Shown piece by piece: positions 16,560-25,299 of a DNA stretch of 64,000 nt; the stretch's first letter is position 1; every line of letters begins with the position of its first letter. This stretch comes from Deltaproteobacteria bacterium (GTDB taxonomy: Bacteria > Bdellovibrionota > FAC87 > UBA2466). The stretch spans positions 62,001 through 126,000 of the forward strand of contig JACPWY010000072.1 in NCBI GenBank assembly GCA_016196825.1, written 5' to 3'. A program made the translations under genes and the position numbers. Below the pieces are notes generated by a model. That model saw only the letters and a list, made by a program, of their open reading frames with translations, did no database searches and was not told where the DNA came from.

Positions 16560-17723
16560 TTGAGCAGGTATCTCGGCTCACTTCTTCTCAAGCGCTATTC
16601 TATTCCCCGCGGAAATTTGACGACGTTTGCCATGGGTGTCGCGGTGCTCGGGGTTGCTATCGGAATTGCGCAATTGATGTTGGTGCTGTCTGTGATGTCT
16701 GGCTTTGAGGACATGCTGAAGACGAATTACACGCGGATCACCTCCGACCTAGTTGTTTTTGGCGAGGGTGTGAAGGAGGCGGACATTCGCAAGGACAAGC
16801 GGGTCTTGGCAACGACCGAATCCTATTTTTCCCAGGCGCTTTTGACGGGGAAGGCGAGCGTGGCCGGAGTGGTGCTGGAGGGGATTGATCCGAAAACCTC
16901 GGAGAGCGTGACCAATTGGCATTCGGTGATGCAAAAAGGGCCGGTGAAAGTAATGGGAGATTGGATTTGGCTCGGCTATGCGTGTGCGGAGAAGTTGGGC
17001 GTGGGGGTTGGGGAGCAGGTCGAGATCACGCTCTTTGATGGGCGAAAGCGGAAGGCGGTTCCGGTGACGGTGGCTGGGATCACAAAGTTTGGGATTTACG
17101 ATCACGACAAGCGCTATGCGCGAATCGACAACGCGCTCTTTATTCGACTATTCGGCGCCAGGAACCCCATCTATAAGCTGAAGCTGGTCGCCCGGGTAGA
17201 CCCGGAGGGTGTGAAGCCGGCTTTGCAGAAGAGACTTGGGCGATCGGCGCACATTCGGTTGTGGAATGAGCTCCACAGGAATCAGTTCTTGGCGGTGCAG
17301 CATCAGAAGAAATTGTTGTTTTTGGTACTTCAGATCGTGATCGCGCTCGCTGGGATCAATGTCGTGAATCTGTTGGTGATGAACACCCATTTTCGCAATC
17401 GAGATTTGGCGATCTTGAGGGCGATGGGAATGCCGCGAATATCGGTGTTTAAGATCTTTCTCACGCAGGGCCTTCTGATTGGTCTGTGTGGTGTCGTTGG
17501 CGGCGTAGCTCTTGGAGTGGTCGTATGCTTTGTCGTCGAGCATTTCCAGCCGAACATTTTGAGTGAAGCGGTCTATAATGTGACTCGGCTTCCGATTGTG
17601 ATTCAGCCGCTCGACGTGGTAGCGCTCTCGGCGGCGGCGCTCTTTCTTTGCCTAGTGTTTAGCGTGTTCCCGGCTTGGCGGGCCACGAGGCGTTCGCCGA
17701 TGGAGGCGTTGAGGAATGAGTAG
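16560..17723 (+). CDS. lolC: Lipoprotein-releasing ABC permease LolC/LolE
   Basis: 387 residues from a TTG at 16560. The FtsX/LolE topology is clear: one N-terminal membrane helix (about 20-46), a large periplasmic domain (about 47-255) and three helices near the C-terminus (about 260, 305 and 355). With LolD it extracts lipoproteins from the inner membrane for LolA. Only one LolC/E-type gene occurs here, so a homodimer (LolF-like) is possible. The ATPase partner lies downstream beyond an unrelated AAA/DUF4143 gene. Confidence 0.9.
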   Translation: MSRYLGSLLLKRYSIPRGNLTTFAMGVAVLGVAIGIAQLMLVLSVMSGFEDMLKTNYTRITSDLVVFGEGVKEADIRKDKRVLATTESYFSQALLTGKASVAGVVLEGIDPKTSESVTNWHSVMQKGPVKVMGDWIWLGYACAEKLGVGVGEQVEITLFDGRKRKAVPVTVAGITKFGIYDHDKRYARIDNALFIRLFGARNPIYKLKLVARVDPEGVKPALQKRLGRSAHIRLWNELHRNQFLAVQHQKKLLFLVLQIVIALAGINVVNLLVMNTHFRNRDLAILRAMGMPRISVFKIFLTQGLLIGLCGVVGGVALGVVVCFVVEHFQPNILSEAVYNVTRLPIVIQPLDVVALSAAALFLCLVFSVFPAWRATRRSPMEALRNE

Positions 17724-17801
17724 GGGAGAGACGGAGACCTGTTTACCGTCATCCCGATACGTCGCAGCATCGAACTGGGTCGAAGGCATCCGTTGCTAAG
17801 A

Positions 17802-17842
17802 AACTATATTTGCGTTTGGTGCGACTAAACGCTAATATAGTT
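17802..17842. repeat. 16-nt inverted repeat overlapping the ATPase promoter region
   Basis: Arms at 17802-17817 and 17827-17842, with one mismatch and a 9-nt spacer. The right arm contains TATAGT (17836-17841), a good -10 hexamer ending 7 nt before ATG 17849. The conserved core is GCGTTT...AAACGC. The position suggests an operator or autoregulatory site, or the end of a mobile unit carrying the ATPase gene. Confidence 0.65.
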
Positions 17843-17848
17843 ATTGAC

Positions 17849-19006
17849 ATGATGACTTCTCTTCGAAAACGCAACTATTGGGTTGAAAAAATTGAGGAAT
17901 TACTGGCCCTTCGCTCCGTTCTCTGGTTGAGCGGGGTGCGGCGGTCCGGCAAGACTACATTGTGTCAATCGTTAGAACGGGGGGAGTTTTTTGATTGTGA
18001 GTTGCCTCGTGTACGCACGCAATTGGAGGATCCCGAGACCTTTTTCAAGAGACTGAGTGGCAAGAGAGTCATCTTGGATGAGATTCAAAGACTGTACAAT
18101 CCGAGTGAGGTTCTCAAGATCGCGGCTGATCATTTTCCCAAGGTGCAGGTCGTTGCTACCGGTTCATCCACTTTGTCGGCCAGGCGCAAATTCAAGGATA
18201 CGCTGACCGGACGAAAGTATGAACTGTGGCTGACCCCCTCTATTTGTCGGGATCTTGACGATTGGGGAAATCTGAACCTTTCCACCAGGATGGTCAGAGG
18301 AGGCTTGCCTCCCTTTCTACTCTCGAAAAGCGGCCTCGATCGGGACTTTCAGGAGTGGCTTGATTCCTTTTGGGCTAAGGACATCCAGGAACTATTTGTT
18401 ATCGATAAGCGAGCAGCCTTCTTTCGATTTTTGGAATTGCTCTTCAGACAAAGCGGCCAACTCTTTGAGGCGCAGGCCTTCTCGGCTCCGTGCGAGGTGT
18501 CAAGACAGACCATCATGAACTATCTGGATATTCTGGAGACGACCCATCTTGCCACGGTCCTCAGACCTTACGTCGGGGGGAGTGCAGCCGAGATCAAGAG
18601 CCAGCCAAAGGTTTACGGTTTTGACACTGGGTTCGTGTGCTACTTCGCTGGAATTGATGAGCCCGACTCGGAAGAAAAGGGTCAGTTGCTCGAGCACCTG
18701 ACACTGAATGAGCTGCAAGCCAGGTTTCACAGGGACACTCTTTTCTACTGGAGAAACAAGGCGAAAAACGAGATTGATTTTGTTGTGAAGCCAGGCCGCG
18801 GAAATGCGGTCTATGCTATAGAGTGCAAAAATCGATACAAAAACTTTGATCCATCTGCAATGAATGCGTTCCGGAAGTTCCACCCGATTGGGAGGAATCT
18901 TTTGGTGGCTTTGGACGTTGACGAGGTCAGTGAAAGAAGAGTCGGAACGCTAGACCTTGTCCAATGTCCCCTCAATGCCCTCGCGAAGCAGTTGGTATCT
19001 CAGTGA
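17849..19006 (+). CDS. AAA ATPase with DUF4143 domain, lodged between lolC/E and lolD
   Basis: 385 residues from ATG 17849; an upstream extension to 17810 runs through the inverted repeat and is unlikely. An AAA_14-type ATPase with Walker A GVRRSGKTT (about 29-37) and Walker B RVILDEIQ (about 73-80) precedes a winged-helix region and a C-terminal DUF4143 domain. That domain shows the PD-(D/E)XK-like pattern Asn-Glu-Ile-Asp...Glu-Cys-Lys (about 300-330). The family is widespread, often horizontally moved, and of unclear function. It splits genes that normally act as one unit and looks lower in G+C, which suggests transfer. Confidence 0.88.
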   Translation: MMTSLRKRNYWVEKIEELLALRSVLWLSGVRRSGKTTLCQSLERGEFFDCELPRVRTQLEDPETFFKRLSGKRVILDEIQRLYNPSEVLKIAADHFPKVQVVATGSSTLSARRKFKDTLTGRKYELWLTPSICRDLDDWGNLNLSTRMVRGGLPPFLLSKSGLDRDFQEWLDSFWAKDIQELFVIDKRAAFFRFLELLFRQSGQLFEAQAFSAPCEVSRQTIMNYLDILETTHLATVLRPYVGGSAAEIKSQPKVYGFDTGFVCYFAGIDEPDSEEKGQLLEHLTLNELQARFHRDTLFYWRNKAKNEIDFVVKPGRGNAVYAIECKNRYKNFDPSAMNAFRKFHPIGRNLLVALDVDEVSERRVGTLDLVQCPLNALAKQLVSQ

Positions 19007-19085
19007 TTGCCAACAGCAATGCCAAGGCTAAGCTAGACCTGAAAATGACCATGCGTTCGCTAACCTAAGAGGAAAAGGGGCACGA

Positions 19086-19778
19086 GTGATGGAGCAGCCG
19101 CTCATAGTTGCCAAGGGCATCGCGAAGAAATTTTCTACCGCCTCCGCCGCCGAGGTGCTGAAGGGCGTAGACCTCACCGTCAAGGTCGGGGAGAAGATCG
19201 CAATCATCGGAAAAAGCGGCGCGGGGAAGAGCACTCTGCTTCATGTTTTGGGGACGCTCGAAAAGCCGACCGCGGGTGAGATTCTTTTTGAGGGGGAGGA
19301 TGTCTTTTCCTATGATGACACTAAGCTCGCCCAGTATCGCAACGCCAAGATCGGTTTTGTGTTCCAGTTTCACTATCTGATGCTCGAATTCACGGCCCTT
19401 GAGAACGTGATGATTCCGATGCTGCTAGGAGGGGTGAACCCGTCTGATGCTCGGCGAGAAGCGCTCGATCTTCTGGGGCTTGTGGGCCTGTCCCACCGGG
19501 TGGCGCACAAGCCGAGCCAGCTTTCGGGGGGGGAGCAGCAACGAGTCGCTATCGCCCGGGCCCTTTCGCGTTCGCCGAAACTGCTGTTGACCGACGAGAT
19601 GACCGGAAACCTCGATGGGGAAACCGGCCGGGCGATTCTGGACCTTGTCGACTCGATCCAAAGAGAGCGGGGGATGACGCTCATCTCTGTGACGCATGAC
19701 GACCAAGTTGCAGCTCGGAGCCCCTTCGTCTACCGTCTCGAGGCTGGCACTCTCGTGGCGAAAACCCCTTTTGGTTGA
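19086..19778 (+). CDS. lolD: Lipoprotein-releasing ABC ATPase LolD
   Basis: 230 residues. GTG 19086 and ATG 19089 are adjacent in-frame starts; the GAGG and AGGGG stretches upstream favour either. Walker A IGKSGAGKST ends at residue 50, the signature LSGGEQQR lies at about 146-153, and Walker B LLLTDEMTGNLD follows at about 167 (Met replaces the usual Pro of DEPTG). LolD energises lipoprotein release by LolC/E. The partner permease lies 1.4 kb upstream, separated by the DUF4143 gene. BamA follows after about 50 bp. Confidence 0.92.
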   Translation: MMEQPLIVAKGIAKKFSTASAAEVLKGVDLTVKVGEKIAIIGKSGAGKSTLLHVLGTLEKPTAGEILFEGEDVFSYDDTKLAQYRNAKIGFVFQFHYLMLEFTALENVMIPMLLGGVNPSDARREALDLLGLVGLSHRVAHKPSQLSGGEQQRVAIARALSRSPKLLLTDEMTGNLDGETGRAILDLVDSIQRERGMTLISVTHDDQVAARSPFVYRLEAGTLVAKTPFG

Positions 19779-19827
19779 GGCACTTCGGGTTTACATCGCG
19801 GATTTCAGACGGTACTATCGCCCCACG

Positions 19828-22164
19828 TTGAACTGCAATAAATACGGCAACTTATTTCTAATTCTTCTTGTGCTTTGGCTGCCGGGCGCCTGGGCCGCCG
19901 AGAGCCAAATCGTGGGGGTCGCGATCACGGGCAATCGTAAGATCGAAACGGCCGCTATTCTCACCAAGATCAAATCCAAAGCGGGGCTGCGTTACGTGAA
20001 AAGACTCGTGAGCGACGACATTCGAGCGCTGTTTGCGATGGGCTATTTTGAGAAAGTCGAAGCGTTTGAAGACGATGTCCCTGGCGGAGTAACGATTCAG
20101 TTTGTCGTGGTGGAAAAACCGGCTATCCGCACGGTCGAATTCGAAGGTTTTGACGCCATCGATCGGGACGAAGCCAAAGAGCTCGTTCAGGTGAGGGAGT
20201 TTGAAGTTCTGGACATCCACAAGATCAATGTGTCTGTCGAAAAGCTCATCTCGAAATACGAAGAGAAGGGGCATTACCTGGCCGATGTGCGCTACGCGAT
20301 CGATGTTGATGAAAAAAAGAATGAGGCCAAGGTCACCTTCCGTGTGGAGGAAAACGACAAGGTCAGCGTGAAGAAGATCAATATCATCGGGAACAAGGTG
20401 ATCTCGAGCGATGAGTTGATGGGAGTGATGCAGACGCAAGAAGGTGGCCCCTTTTCCTGGATGACGGGCAGTGGAGCCTACCGCGAGGCGGTCTTCGACC
20501 GCGACATCGCGGCGATGACCTTTTATTACGGCACCCTTGGATACGTGAAGGCGCGGTTCGGAAAGCCCGAAGTGTCGGTGAGCGAGGACAAGAAATGGAT
20601 CTACATCACCTTCTCGGTGGAGGAGGGCGATCAGTATTGCGTTGGGAAGGTCGATTTTACGGGTGAACTTCTTTATGCGCGGCAGGATCTGGCCAGCGAT
20701 CTTAAGCTCAACACGGGCGATGTATTCAATACCGAAGTCCTGCGCCGAGAGACGCTCAAATACACCGAAAAATACTCGGACCTGGGCTATGCCTTTGCGA
20801 ACGTTGTTCCTCAACCCAACCTGCATGACGACACGAAAACGGTTGATATCACCTTTGACGTCGATAAGGGCGAGCGGATCTACATTGGTCGAATCACGGT
20901 GACCGGCAACACCCGGTCCAAGGACAAGGTCGTTCGGCGCGAGCTCAAGATCAATGAGGGCGAGCTCTACAACGGGAGTAAGAAGCGCGAGAGCCGCGAG
21001 AATGTGCTGCGGCTCGGATTTTTTGACAGCGTAGAGTTTCACCAGAGTGCCAGCAAGGTCGACCCTAGAGTCGTCGACATCGAGATCAAGGTGAAGGAAC
21101 GTTCCACTGGACAGCTCGTCATTGGTGCCGGCTACTCCGCGGGCGGCTATAGCGGCTTCATGTTCCAGGCCCAGCTGGCTCAGAACAATTTTTTGGGCAA
21201 CGGCCAGTCGGCGAGCTTCACGGCAAACGTTCAGACGGGAACCGCGAGCCGGTATGACTTCAATCTTGGCTTCACGGAGCCCTATGTCGGATACAGCCGC
21301 TGGACTCTAGGAACCGATCTCTATCAGACCCGTCGTGACGTCTATTCAGCGTTTGCTGTTCCGATCTACACGGAGAACCGGACGGGTTTTGACCTGAAGC
21401 TGGGCCACCCGGTGTTCGAGTTCACGAATTTTTATCTCACCTATCGCCTTGAGAATATCTATCTGCCGCCGGAAACGGTGCTCGATTCGATCCTCTTTGA
21501 TCGCAACCAGATCAACGGCATCACCAGTTCGGCCAACGCCAGCATCGTCTACGATCGGCGTGACGATCGCTTCGATCCGCGGTCGGGGTGGTTCTGGAGT
21601 CTGTCGGAGGAGTATGCGGGGCTCGGTGGCCACCATGTCTTTTTCCGGACTAAGGCCAATCTCAAATTTTTCCAACCTCTCTTTTGGGATCTTATTTTCA
21701 GAACTAATATCGAAGGCGGTGCGATCTCGCCTATCGACGGATGGACGGTGCCGATCAACGAACGGTTCATGCTCGGAGGGCTGCAGAGTTTGAGGGGTTA
21801 TGATCTGTGGAGCATTGGTGAATCGCGTACGGTTTCCACGAATCCCGAAGCTCTCTCCGTCGAAGCGAGGAAGAATGGTGTGGGGGGCCAAAATATTGTC
21901 ATTGGCGGTCTGAACCAGCTCCTCCTCAACGCTGAGATCGAGTTTCCGATCTTTAAAGAAGCTCGCATCCGTGGCGTGATCTTTTTCGACGTAGGCAACG
22001 CGTTCGACGGCCGGTTGTTTGATCGCGATCCCACATTTTACGCCGATGTTGGCTATGGAATTCGGTGGTTTACGCCAATCGGTCCCTTGCGTTTCGAATT
22101 TGGCTATCCTATCGTTAAGTCGGGTGCGCCCAAATTCAATTTTACAATCGGCCCGGCATTTTAA
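19828..22164 (+). CDS. bamA: Outer membrane protein assembly factor BamA
   Basis: 778 residues from a TTG at 19828, which opens a signal peptide (core LFLILLVLWLPGAWAA); the frame runs further upstream into lolD without a plausible start. POTRA domains fill the first half (repeated V-x-G-N-x pattern, for example IIGNKVISSDEL and VTGNTRSKDKVV), and the second half is the 16-strand barrel with LRGYDLW in loop 6 (about 650). It inserts barrel proteins into the outer membrane. The skp-like chaperone gene follows by 10 bp, a common pairing. Confidence 0.96.
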   Translation: MNCNKYGNLFLILLVLWLPGAWAAESQIVGVAITGNRKIETAAILTKIKSKAGLRYVKRLVSDDIRALFAMGYFEKVEAFEDDVPGGVTIQFVVVEKPAIRTVEFEGFDAIDRDEAKELVQVREFEVLDIHKINVSVEKLISKYEEKGHYLADVRYAIDVDEKKNEAKVTFRVEENDKVSVKKINIIGNKVISSDELMGVMQTQEGGPFSWMTGSGAYREAVFDRDIAAMTFYYGTLGYVKARFGKPEVSVSEDKKWIYITFSVEEGDQYCVGKVDFTGELLYARQDLASDLKLNTGDVFNTEVLRRETLKYTEKYSDLGYAFANVVPQPNLHDDTKTVDITFDVDKGERIYIGRITVTGNTRSKDKVVRRELKINEGELYNGSKKRESRENVLRLGFFDSVEFHQSASKVDPRVVDIEIKVKERSTGQLVIGAGYSAGGYSGFMFQAQLAQNNFLGNGQSASFTANVQTGTASRYDFNLGFTEPYVGYSRWTLGTDLYQTRRDVYSAFAVPIYTENRTGFDLKLGHPVFEFTNFYLTYRLENIYLPPETVLDSILFDRNQINGITSSANASIVYDRRDDRFDPRSGWFWSLSEEYAGLGGHHVFFRTKANLKFFQPLFWDLIFRTNIEGGAISPIDGWTVPINERFMLGGLQSLRGYDLWSIGESRTVSTNPEALSVEARKNGVGGQNIVIGGLNQLLLNAEIEFPIFKEARIRGVIFFDVGNAFDGRLFDRDPTFYADVGYGIRWFTPIGPLRFEFGYPIVKSGAPKFNFTIGPAF

Positions 22165-22174
22165 AGGAGAGACT

Positions 22175-22699
22175 ATGAAAGCGTTGGTGGCGTTTTTAGG
22201 ATTGGCGTCTGTGGTTCTGGCGGCCGAAGCGCCGGCCTCCTTCAAGGTGGGTTACGTCGATTTGCAGAAGGCGATGCAGACGGTCGATGCCGGCAAGACG
22301 GCCAAGGCCGACCTCGAAAAAGAGATTGCCGCGAAAAAGGTAGGGTTAGAAAAACGCCAGGCCCAGCTCCAAAAAGAGGCCGAGGCTTTCGAGAAGCAGG
22401 TCGCGCTTCTCGATGGCGCGAAGAAGCTCGAGCGTCAGCAGGAGCTCCAGAAAAAATTTGCGGAATTCCAGAAGGAGGCCCAGGAGACCCAGATGCAACT
22501 CCAAGGAAAAGAGCGTGAGCTCACGCAGCCCATTCTATCGGAAATGCGCGCCATCATTGAGGGCCTGGGCAAAGAGAATAATTTTCAATTAATCGTCGAG
22601 AAGAATGAAGGCGCGGTTTTGTACGCCGAGGCCGGAGCCGATCTCACGCAGCAGCTCATCGAAAAATTCAACGCTAAGAAAAAAGAAAAGAAGAAGTAG
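22175..22699 (+). CDS. skp: Skp/OmpH-family periplasmic chaperone
   Basis: 174 residues from ATG 22175, preceded by AAAGGAG. A signal peptide (about 1-16) precedes a short strand (FKVGYVDLQKAMQ), a long charged coiled coil (about 40-125, rich in Lys, Glu and Gln) and a C-terminal segment ending in a run of Lys. This matches Skp, the trimeric 'jellyfish' chaperone that holds unfolded barrel proteins for BamA. It is encoded directly after bamA. Confidence 0.9.
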   Translation: MKALVAFLGLASVVLAAEAPASFKVGYVDLQKAMQTVDAGKTAKADLEKEIAAKKVGLEKRQAQLQKEAEAFEKQVALLDGAKKLERQQELQKKFAEFQKEAQETQMQLQGKERELTQPILSEMRAIIEGLGKENNFQLIVEKNEGAVLYAEAGADLTQQLIEKFNAKKKEKKK

Positions 22700-22721
22700 A
22701 GTTCAGTGTTCATACAGGCTC

Positions 22722-22949
22722 TCAAATCATTAAGAGGCTGAGCAGCACTATCAGCATGACGGCGAGGAGCCGCATGACCCAAGGGTTTCCTGCGTCGAAA
22801 CGATCCAGCCAATCGATGGCGAGCGGTCGAGATCGGGCGGCTGGGGCTTGCTTCACAAAATTCACCTTCACGACATTGGTCGGCGTTGGCGGAGTTCCTA
22901 GAAGCTGAGACATGTCGATCTCTTGAGTGTCGTCTTCGTTGTGAGGCAC
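22722..22949 (-). CDS. Small tail-anchored membrane protein of unknown function
   Basis: 75 residues from a GTG at 22949, which has GGGAGG about 9 nt ahead and lies 2 nt after the stop of the upstream lipoprotein gene, so the two are coupled. A second start at 22913 (ATG) is possible. A short charged and Pro-rich soluble part is followed by one membrane segment at the C-terminus (VMRLLAVMLIVLLSLLMI). No family recognised. Confidence 0.6.
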   Translation of the reverse strand: MPHNEDDTQEIDMSQLLGTPPTPTNVVKVNFVKQAPAARSRPLAIDWLDRFDAGNPWVMRLLAVMLIVLLSLLMI

Positions 22950-22951
22950 GG

Positions 22952-23659
22952 TCAGTTGCCTCCCGTGATCGTGGTCCACTTCGAGAACTTGGCTGAAAAT
23001 GTACCCACCTTCTTTACATGGGTGTCGGACGGACTCATGTAATTTTGGCAGGGGACGACCGTGTCGGGCGCTGTCGGGCAGATCGTTCCGGAGCCGGGGA
23101 AACCGATCACCGTACAAGTCACATATTGCTGTTTGCAGGCCGTGTCGCCACTTGAGCGAATGCGATAGTAGAGCGTGCCACTCAGATTATCGAGAAATCG
23201 ACTCGCCGACACTCGGGTCACGAGTGAATCATCGGCGAAGATGACGTCGAGGACGGTGTCACTTTGGTATCCCGTTCCTGGAAACGAAACCTGCTGCGCC
23301 CCCCAAAAACCATATTGGTCCTCAAAGCCAAAAAGAAGTGAGCCCGAAATATCGGTGGCGCGGCTGGCGCTCATGGTGAGCTGAAGCAGCGGGTTTCCAA
23401 CCAGTGGTGGAAAAACGTTGATCGCCATGTCACGAAGGGCTGAAAAACTGGTCACATCGGTGAGATTCACTCCGACAGCGCGCGAGAGATCGGGGATGCG
23501 CGAGTCGAGATTGGCTCCGGGCGTGGGAATGGGAGAGGAAACAGGCCCTGCCAGGGGCGTGGGCGTGGGAACGCCAACAGTTGTTCGGCCGGTATTACCG
23601 CAGGCAGACAGAAGAAGGCCAAGCGCCAGCCACTGAATGCACCGTATCCACTTCAACAT
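22952..23659 (-). CDS. Pro/Thr-rich lipoprotein of unknown function
   Basis: 235 residues from ATG 23659, preceded by GGAGG; the frame runs further upstream to 23743 without a better start. A lipobox LLLSAC lies at about 15-20. A Pro/Thr/Gly-rich linker (about 25-55) leads into a strand-rich domain with several Cys in its C-terminal third (CKQQ, CTVIG, CPTAP, CQNY), which may form disulphides. It forms a pair with the small membrane protein. No family recognised. Confidence 0.75.
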   Translation of the reverse strand: MLKWIRCIQWLALGLLLSACGNTGRTTVGVPTPTPLAGPVSSPIPTPGANLDSRIPDLSRAVGVNLTDVTSFSALRDMAINVFPPLVGNPLLQLTMSASRATDISGSLLFGFEDQYGFWGAQQVSFPGTGYQSDTVLDVIFADDSLVTRVSASRFLDNLSGTLYYRIRSSGDTACKQQYVTCTVIGFPGSGTICPTAPDTVVPCQNYMSPSDTHVKKVGTFSAKFSKWTTITGGN

Positions 23660-24003
23660 TATCAACCTCCACAAACGGTGGGGGACAGACGGGAGTCCCC
23701 GGGGCCTAATGTTGCAAGGGTGGGACCAGGGGGCGCCCCGCACGGGGCTAATGACCTCAAGGCAGTTTTCGTTTTCGCCTTCAGTCAGCGACGAGTTTTA
23801 GCGCTGTGTATTCCACCGGAATATCTAAAGCGATGGAGCTCTTAGACCGGTGGGAACGAGTGTCTATTTCTTCGACGGCATTTGGCCAAAAATGGGACGA
23901 AGGGAAACTGAAACTGGTCGACGCGCCCCGTAATTTTTTTTAGGAACTTTCGTTGCCGGTTTGAAAAGACTCTAATACTTTTGTTTTGATCCTGGACAAC
24001 TGA
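23660..24003. other. 344-bp divergent intergenic region
   Basis: No gene is supported here. Close to the lipoprotein side there is a GGGGAC/GTCCCC inverted repeat (23681-23700, 8-nt loop) and a perfect GGGGCGCCCC palindrome (23730-23739), both of which would lie in the lipoprotein leader. Near the desaturase side TTGAAA (23961-23966) and TTTGAT (23985-23990), 18 bp apart, make a weak promoter candidate. An eight-T run lies just before 23942 without a clear stem. Confidence 0.5.
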
Positions 24004-24855
24004 GTGACAAAACGCCTGCACTTCGGAAATGTTTTCCTGATCGGGTTGACCCACGCCTTGGCCTTGGCTGCAATCCCCTTTTTCTCCTGGAAGGCGCTTC
24101 TTGTCTGTCTGGGAATGCTTTACACGATCTGTCCTATCGGCGTGAACATGACGTACCATCGTCTTCTTACACACCGTGGCTTCAAGGTTCCGACGTGGTT
24201 TGAATACGTTCTTTCGACGATCGCTGCGATGTCGGCCCAGGGGCCGATGATGTTGTGGGTGGCTGAGCATCGTCTCCATCACCAGTTTTCCGATTCTCCC
24301 GGCGAGGATCCACACACCCCACAGGACGGGCTCTTTCACGCCCACATCGGCCACCTTTTTTATCATAAGGATTTCGAGGATCGGCCCGAGCTTTGGCAGA
24401 AATACGTGCCGGACCTGCTCAAACATCCCTACTATCGGTTTCTCGACAAGTATTTCTTCATCTTCGTGCTGTTGCCCATCCCGTTTCTCTATTGGGCAGG
24501 TGGCATTTCCTTCGTGATGTGGGGCGTGTTTGTGCGCATTGTTCTCATGTGGCACACGAGCGGCAGTGTGAACTCTCTGTGCCACAGATTTGGTTATCGG
24601 ACCTACGAGGCCAAAGATCTTTCTCGTAATTTCTGGCTAGTTGGTCTCGTGGCGGCCGGAGAGGGCTGGCACAATAACCACCACGCCTATCCCACATCGG
24701 CGCGCCATGGCCTTAAGTGGTGGGAATTGGACGCCACCTATGGGTTGATCCGGCTGGCCGAGCTTGTGGGCCTCGCTACCGATGTCAAACGCCCTGTTGG
24801 TCTGCCGTCAATCCCTCGATTCCTCGTCCCCTCCGCCCTCGGCGCTGAGATCTGA
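24004..24855 (+). CDS. Fatty acid desaturase (acyl-CoA/acyl-lipid delta-9 type)
   Basis: 283 residues from a GTG. All three histidine boxes of the membrane di-iron desaturases are present: HRLLTH (about 43-48), HRLHH (about 80-84) and HNNHH (about 223-227), with hydrophobic segments between them as in stearoyl-CoA desaturases. It introduces a cis double bond into a saturated acyl chain, tuning membrane fluidity. A ferredoxin gene follows, a possible electron donor, though it appears to have its own promoter. No cytochrome b5 domain is fused. Confidence 0.93.
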   Translation: MTKRLHFGNVFLIGLTHALALAAIPFFSWKALLVCLGMLYTICPIGVNMTYHRLLTHRGFKVPTWFEYVLSTIAAMSAQGPMMLWVAEHRLHHQFSDSPGEDPHTPQDGLFHAHIGHLFYHKDFEDRPELWQKYVPDLLKHPYYRFLDKYFFIFVLLPIPFLYWAGGISFVMWGVFVRIVLMWHTSGSVNSLCHRFGYRTYEAKDLSRNFWLVGLVAAGEGWHNNHHAYPTSARHGLKWWELDATYGLIRLAELVGLATDVKRPVGLPSIPRFLVPSALGAEI

Positions 24856-24868
24856 ATCAAGCGCGCAT

Positions 24869-24897
24869 TTGGCTTAGCCTGGTTTTCTTGTTATGAT
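24869..24897 (+). promoter_or_regulatory. Candidate promoter of the ferredoxin gene
   Basis: TTGGCT (24869-24874), a 17-bp spacer and TATGAT (24892-24897). The predicted start near 24904 leaves a leader of about 32 nt containing GAGGAGG before the ATG at 24936. Confidence 0.5.
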
Positions 24898-24935
24898 CGT
24901 CTACGATTTTTTAGCTCATTTGAGGAGGAGATCTC

Positions 24936-25280
24936 ATGTCTTACGTCGTCACTCAGCATTGTGTGGATTGCAAATACACCGATTGCGTCGCGGTCTGTCC
25001 CGTTGATGCTTTCCATGAAGGCGACCGCATTCTTTACATCAACCCGGACACCTGCGTGAACTGCGATGCCTGCGTTCCGGCCTGTCCGGTCGAGGCGATC
25101 TACGCGGAAGAAAACCTCCCGTCTCAATTTGCCGCCTACCTGGCGATGAACGCGGATCAATCCCGTGCGGGCCTCCCCGTGATCAACCAGAAGAAAGATC
25201 CGATGCCCAGTGCGAAGCCTCTCGACGAGCTTAAGAAGCTCGACGCCCAAGGGTACATTCCACCCAATTGGAAGGTCTGA
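24936..25280 (+). CDS. fdxA: FdxA-type ferredoxin (7Fe)
   Basis: 114 residues. The N-terminal Cys set (HCVDC...DCVAVCP) has the spacing of a 3Fe-4S site and the second set (CVNCDACVPACP) that of a 4Fe-4S site, as in FdxA-type 7Fe ferredoxins. A short charged C-terminal tail ends in PPNWKV, as in many FdxA proteins. It carries electrons in the cytoplasm; the partner is unknown, and the neighbouring desaturase is a candidate. A strong GAGGAGG site sits 6-8 nt ahead of the ATG. Confidence 0.92.
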   Translation: MSYVVTQHCVDCKYTDCVAVCPVDAFHEGDRILYINPDTCVNCDACVPACPVEAIYAEENLPSQFAAYLAMNADQSRAGLPVINQKKDPMPSAKPLDELKKLDAQGYIPPNWKV

Positions 25281-25299
25281 AGGCGAGTATCGAGCCATC

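Noticed and set aside
17724-19085. Target-site duplication flanking the DUF4143 gene
   Set aside because: Only a vague similarity (CGTTGCTAAG near 17791 and CGTTCGCTAACCTAAG near 19052) was found; it is interrupted and could be chance, so no mobile element is annotated.
19858-21042. Minus-strand frame of 394 codons
   Set aside because: Antisense to bamA POTRA domains; long only because stop codons are scarce in G+C-rich DNA.
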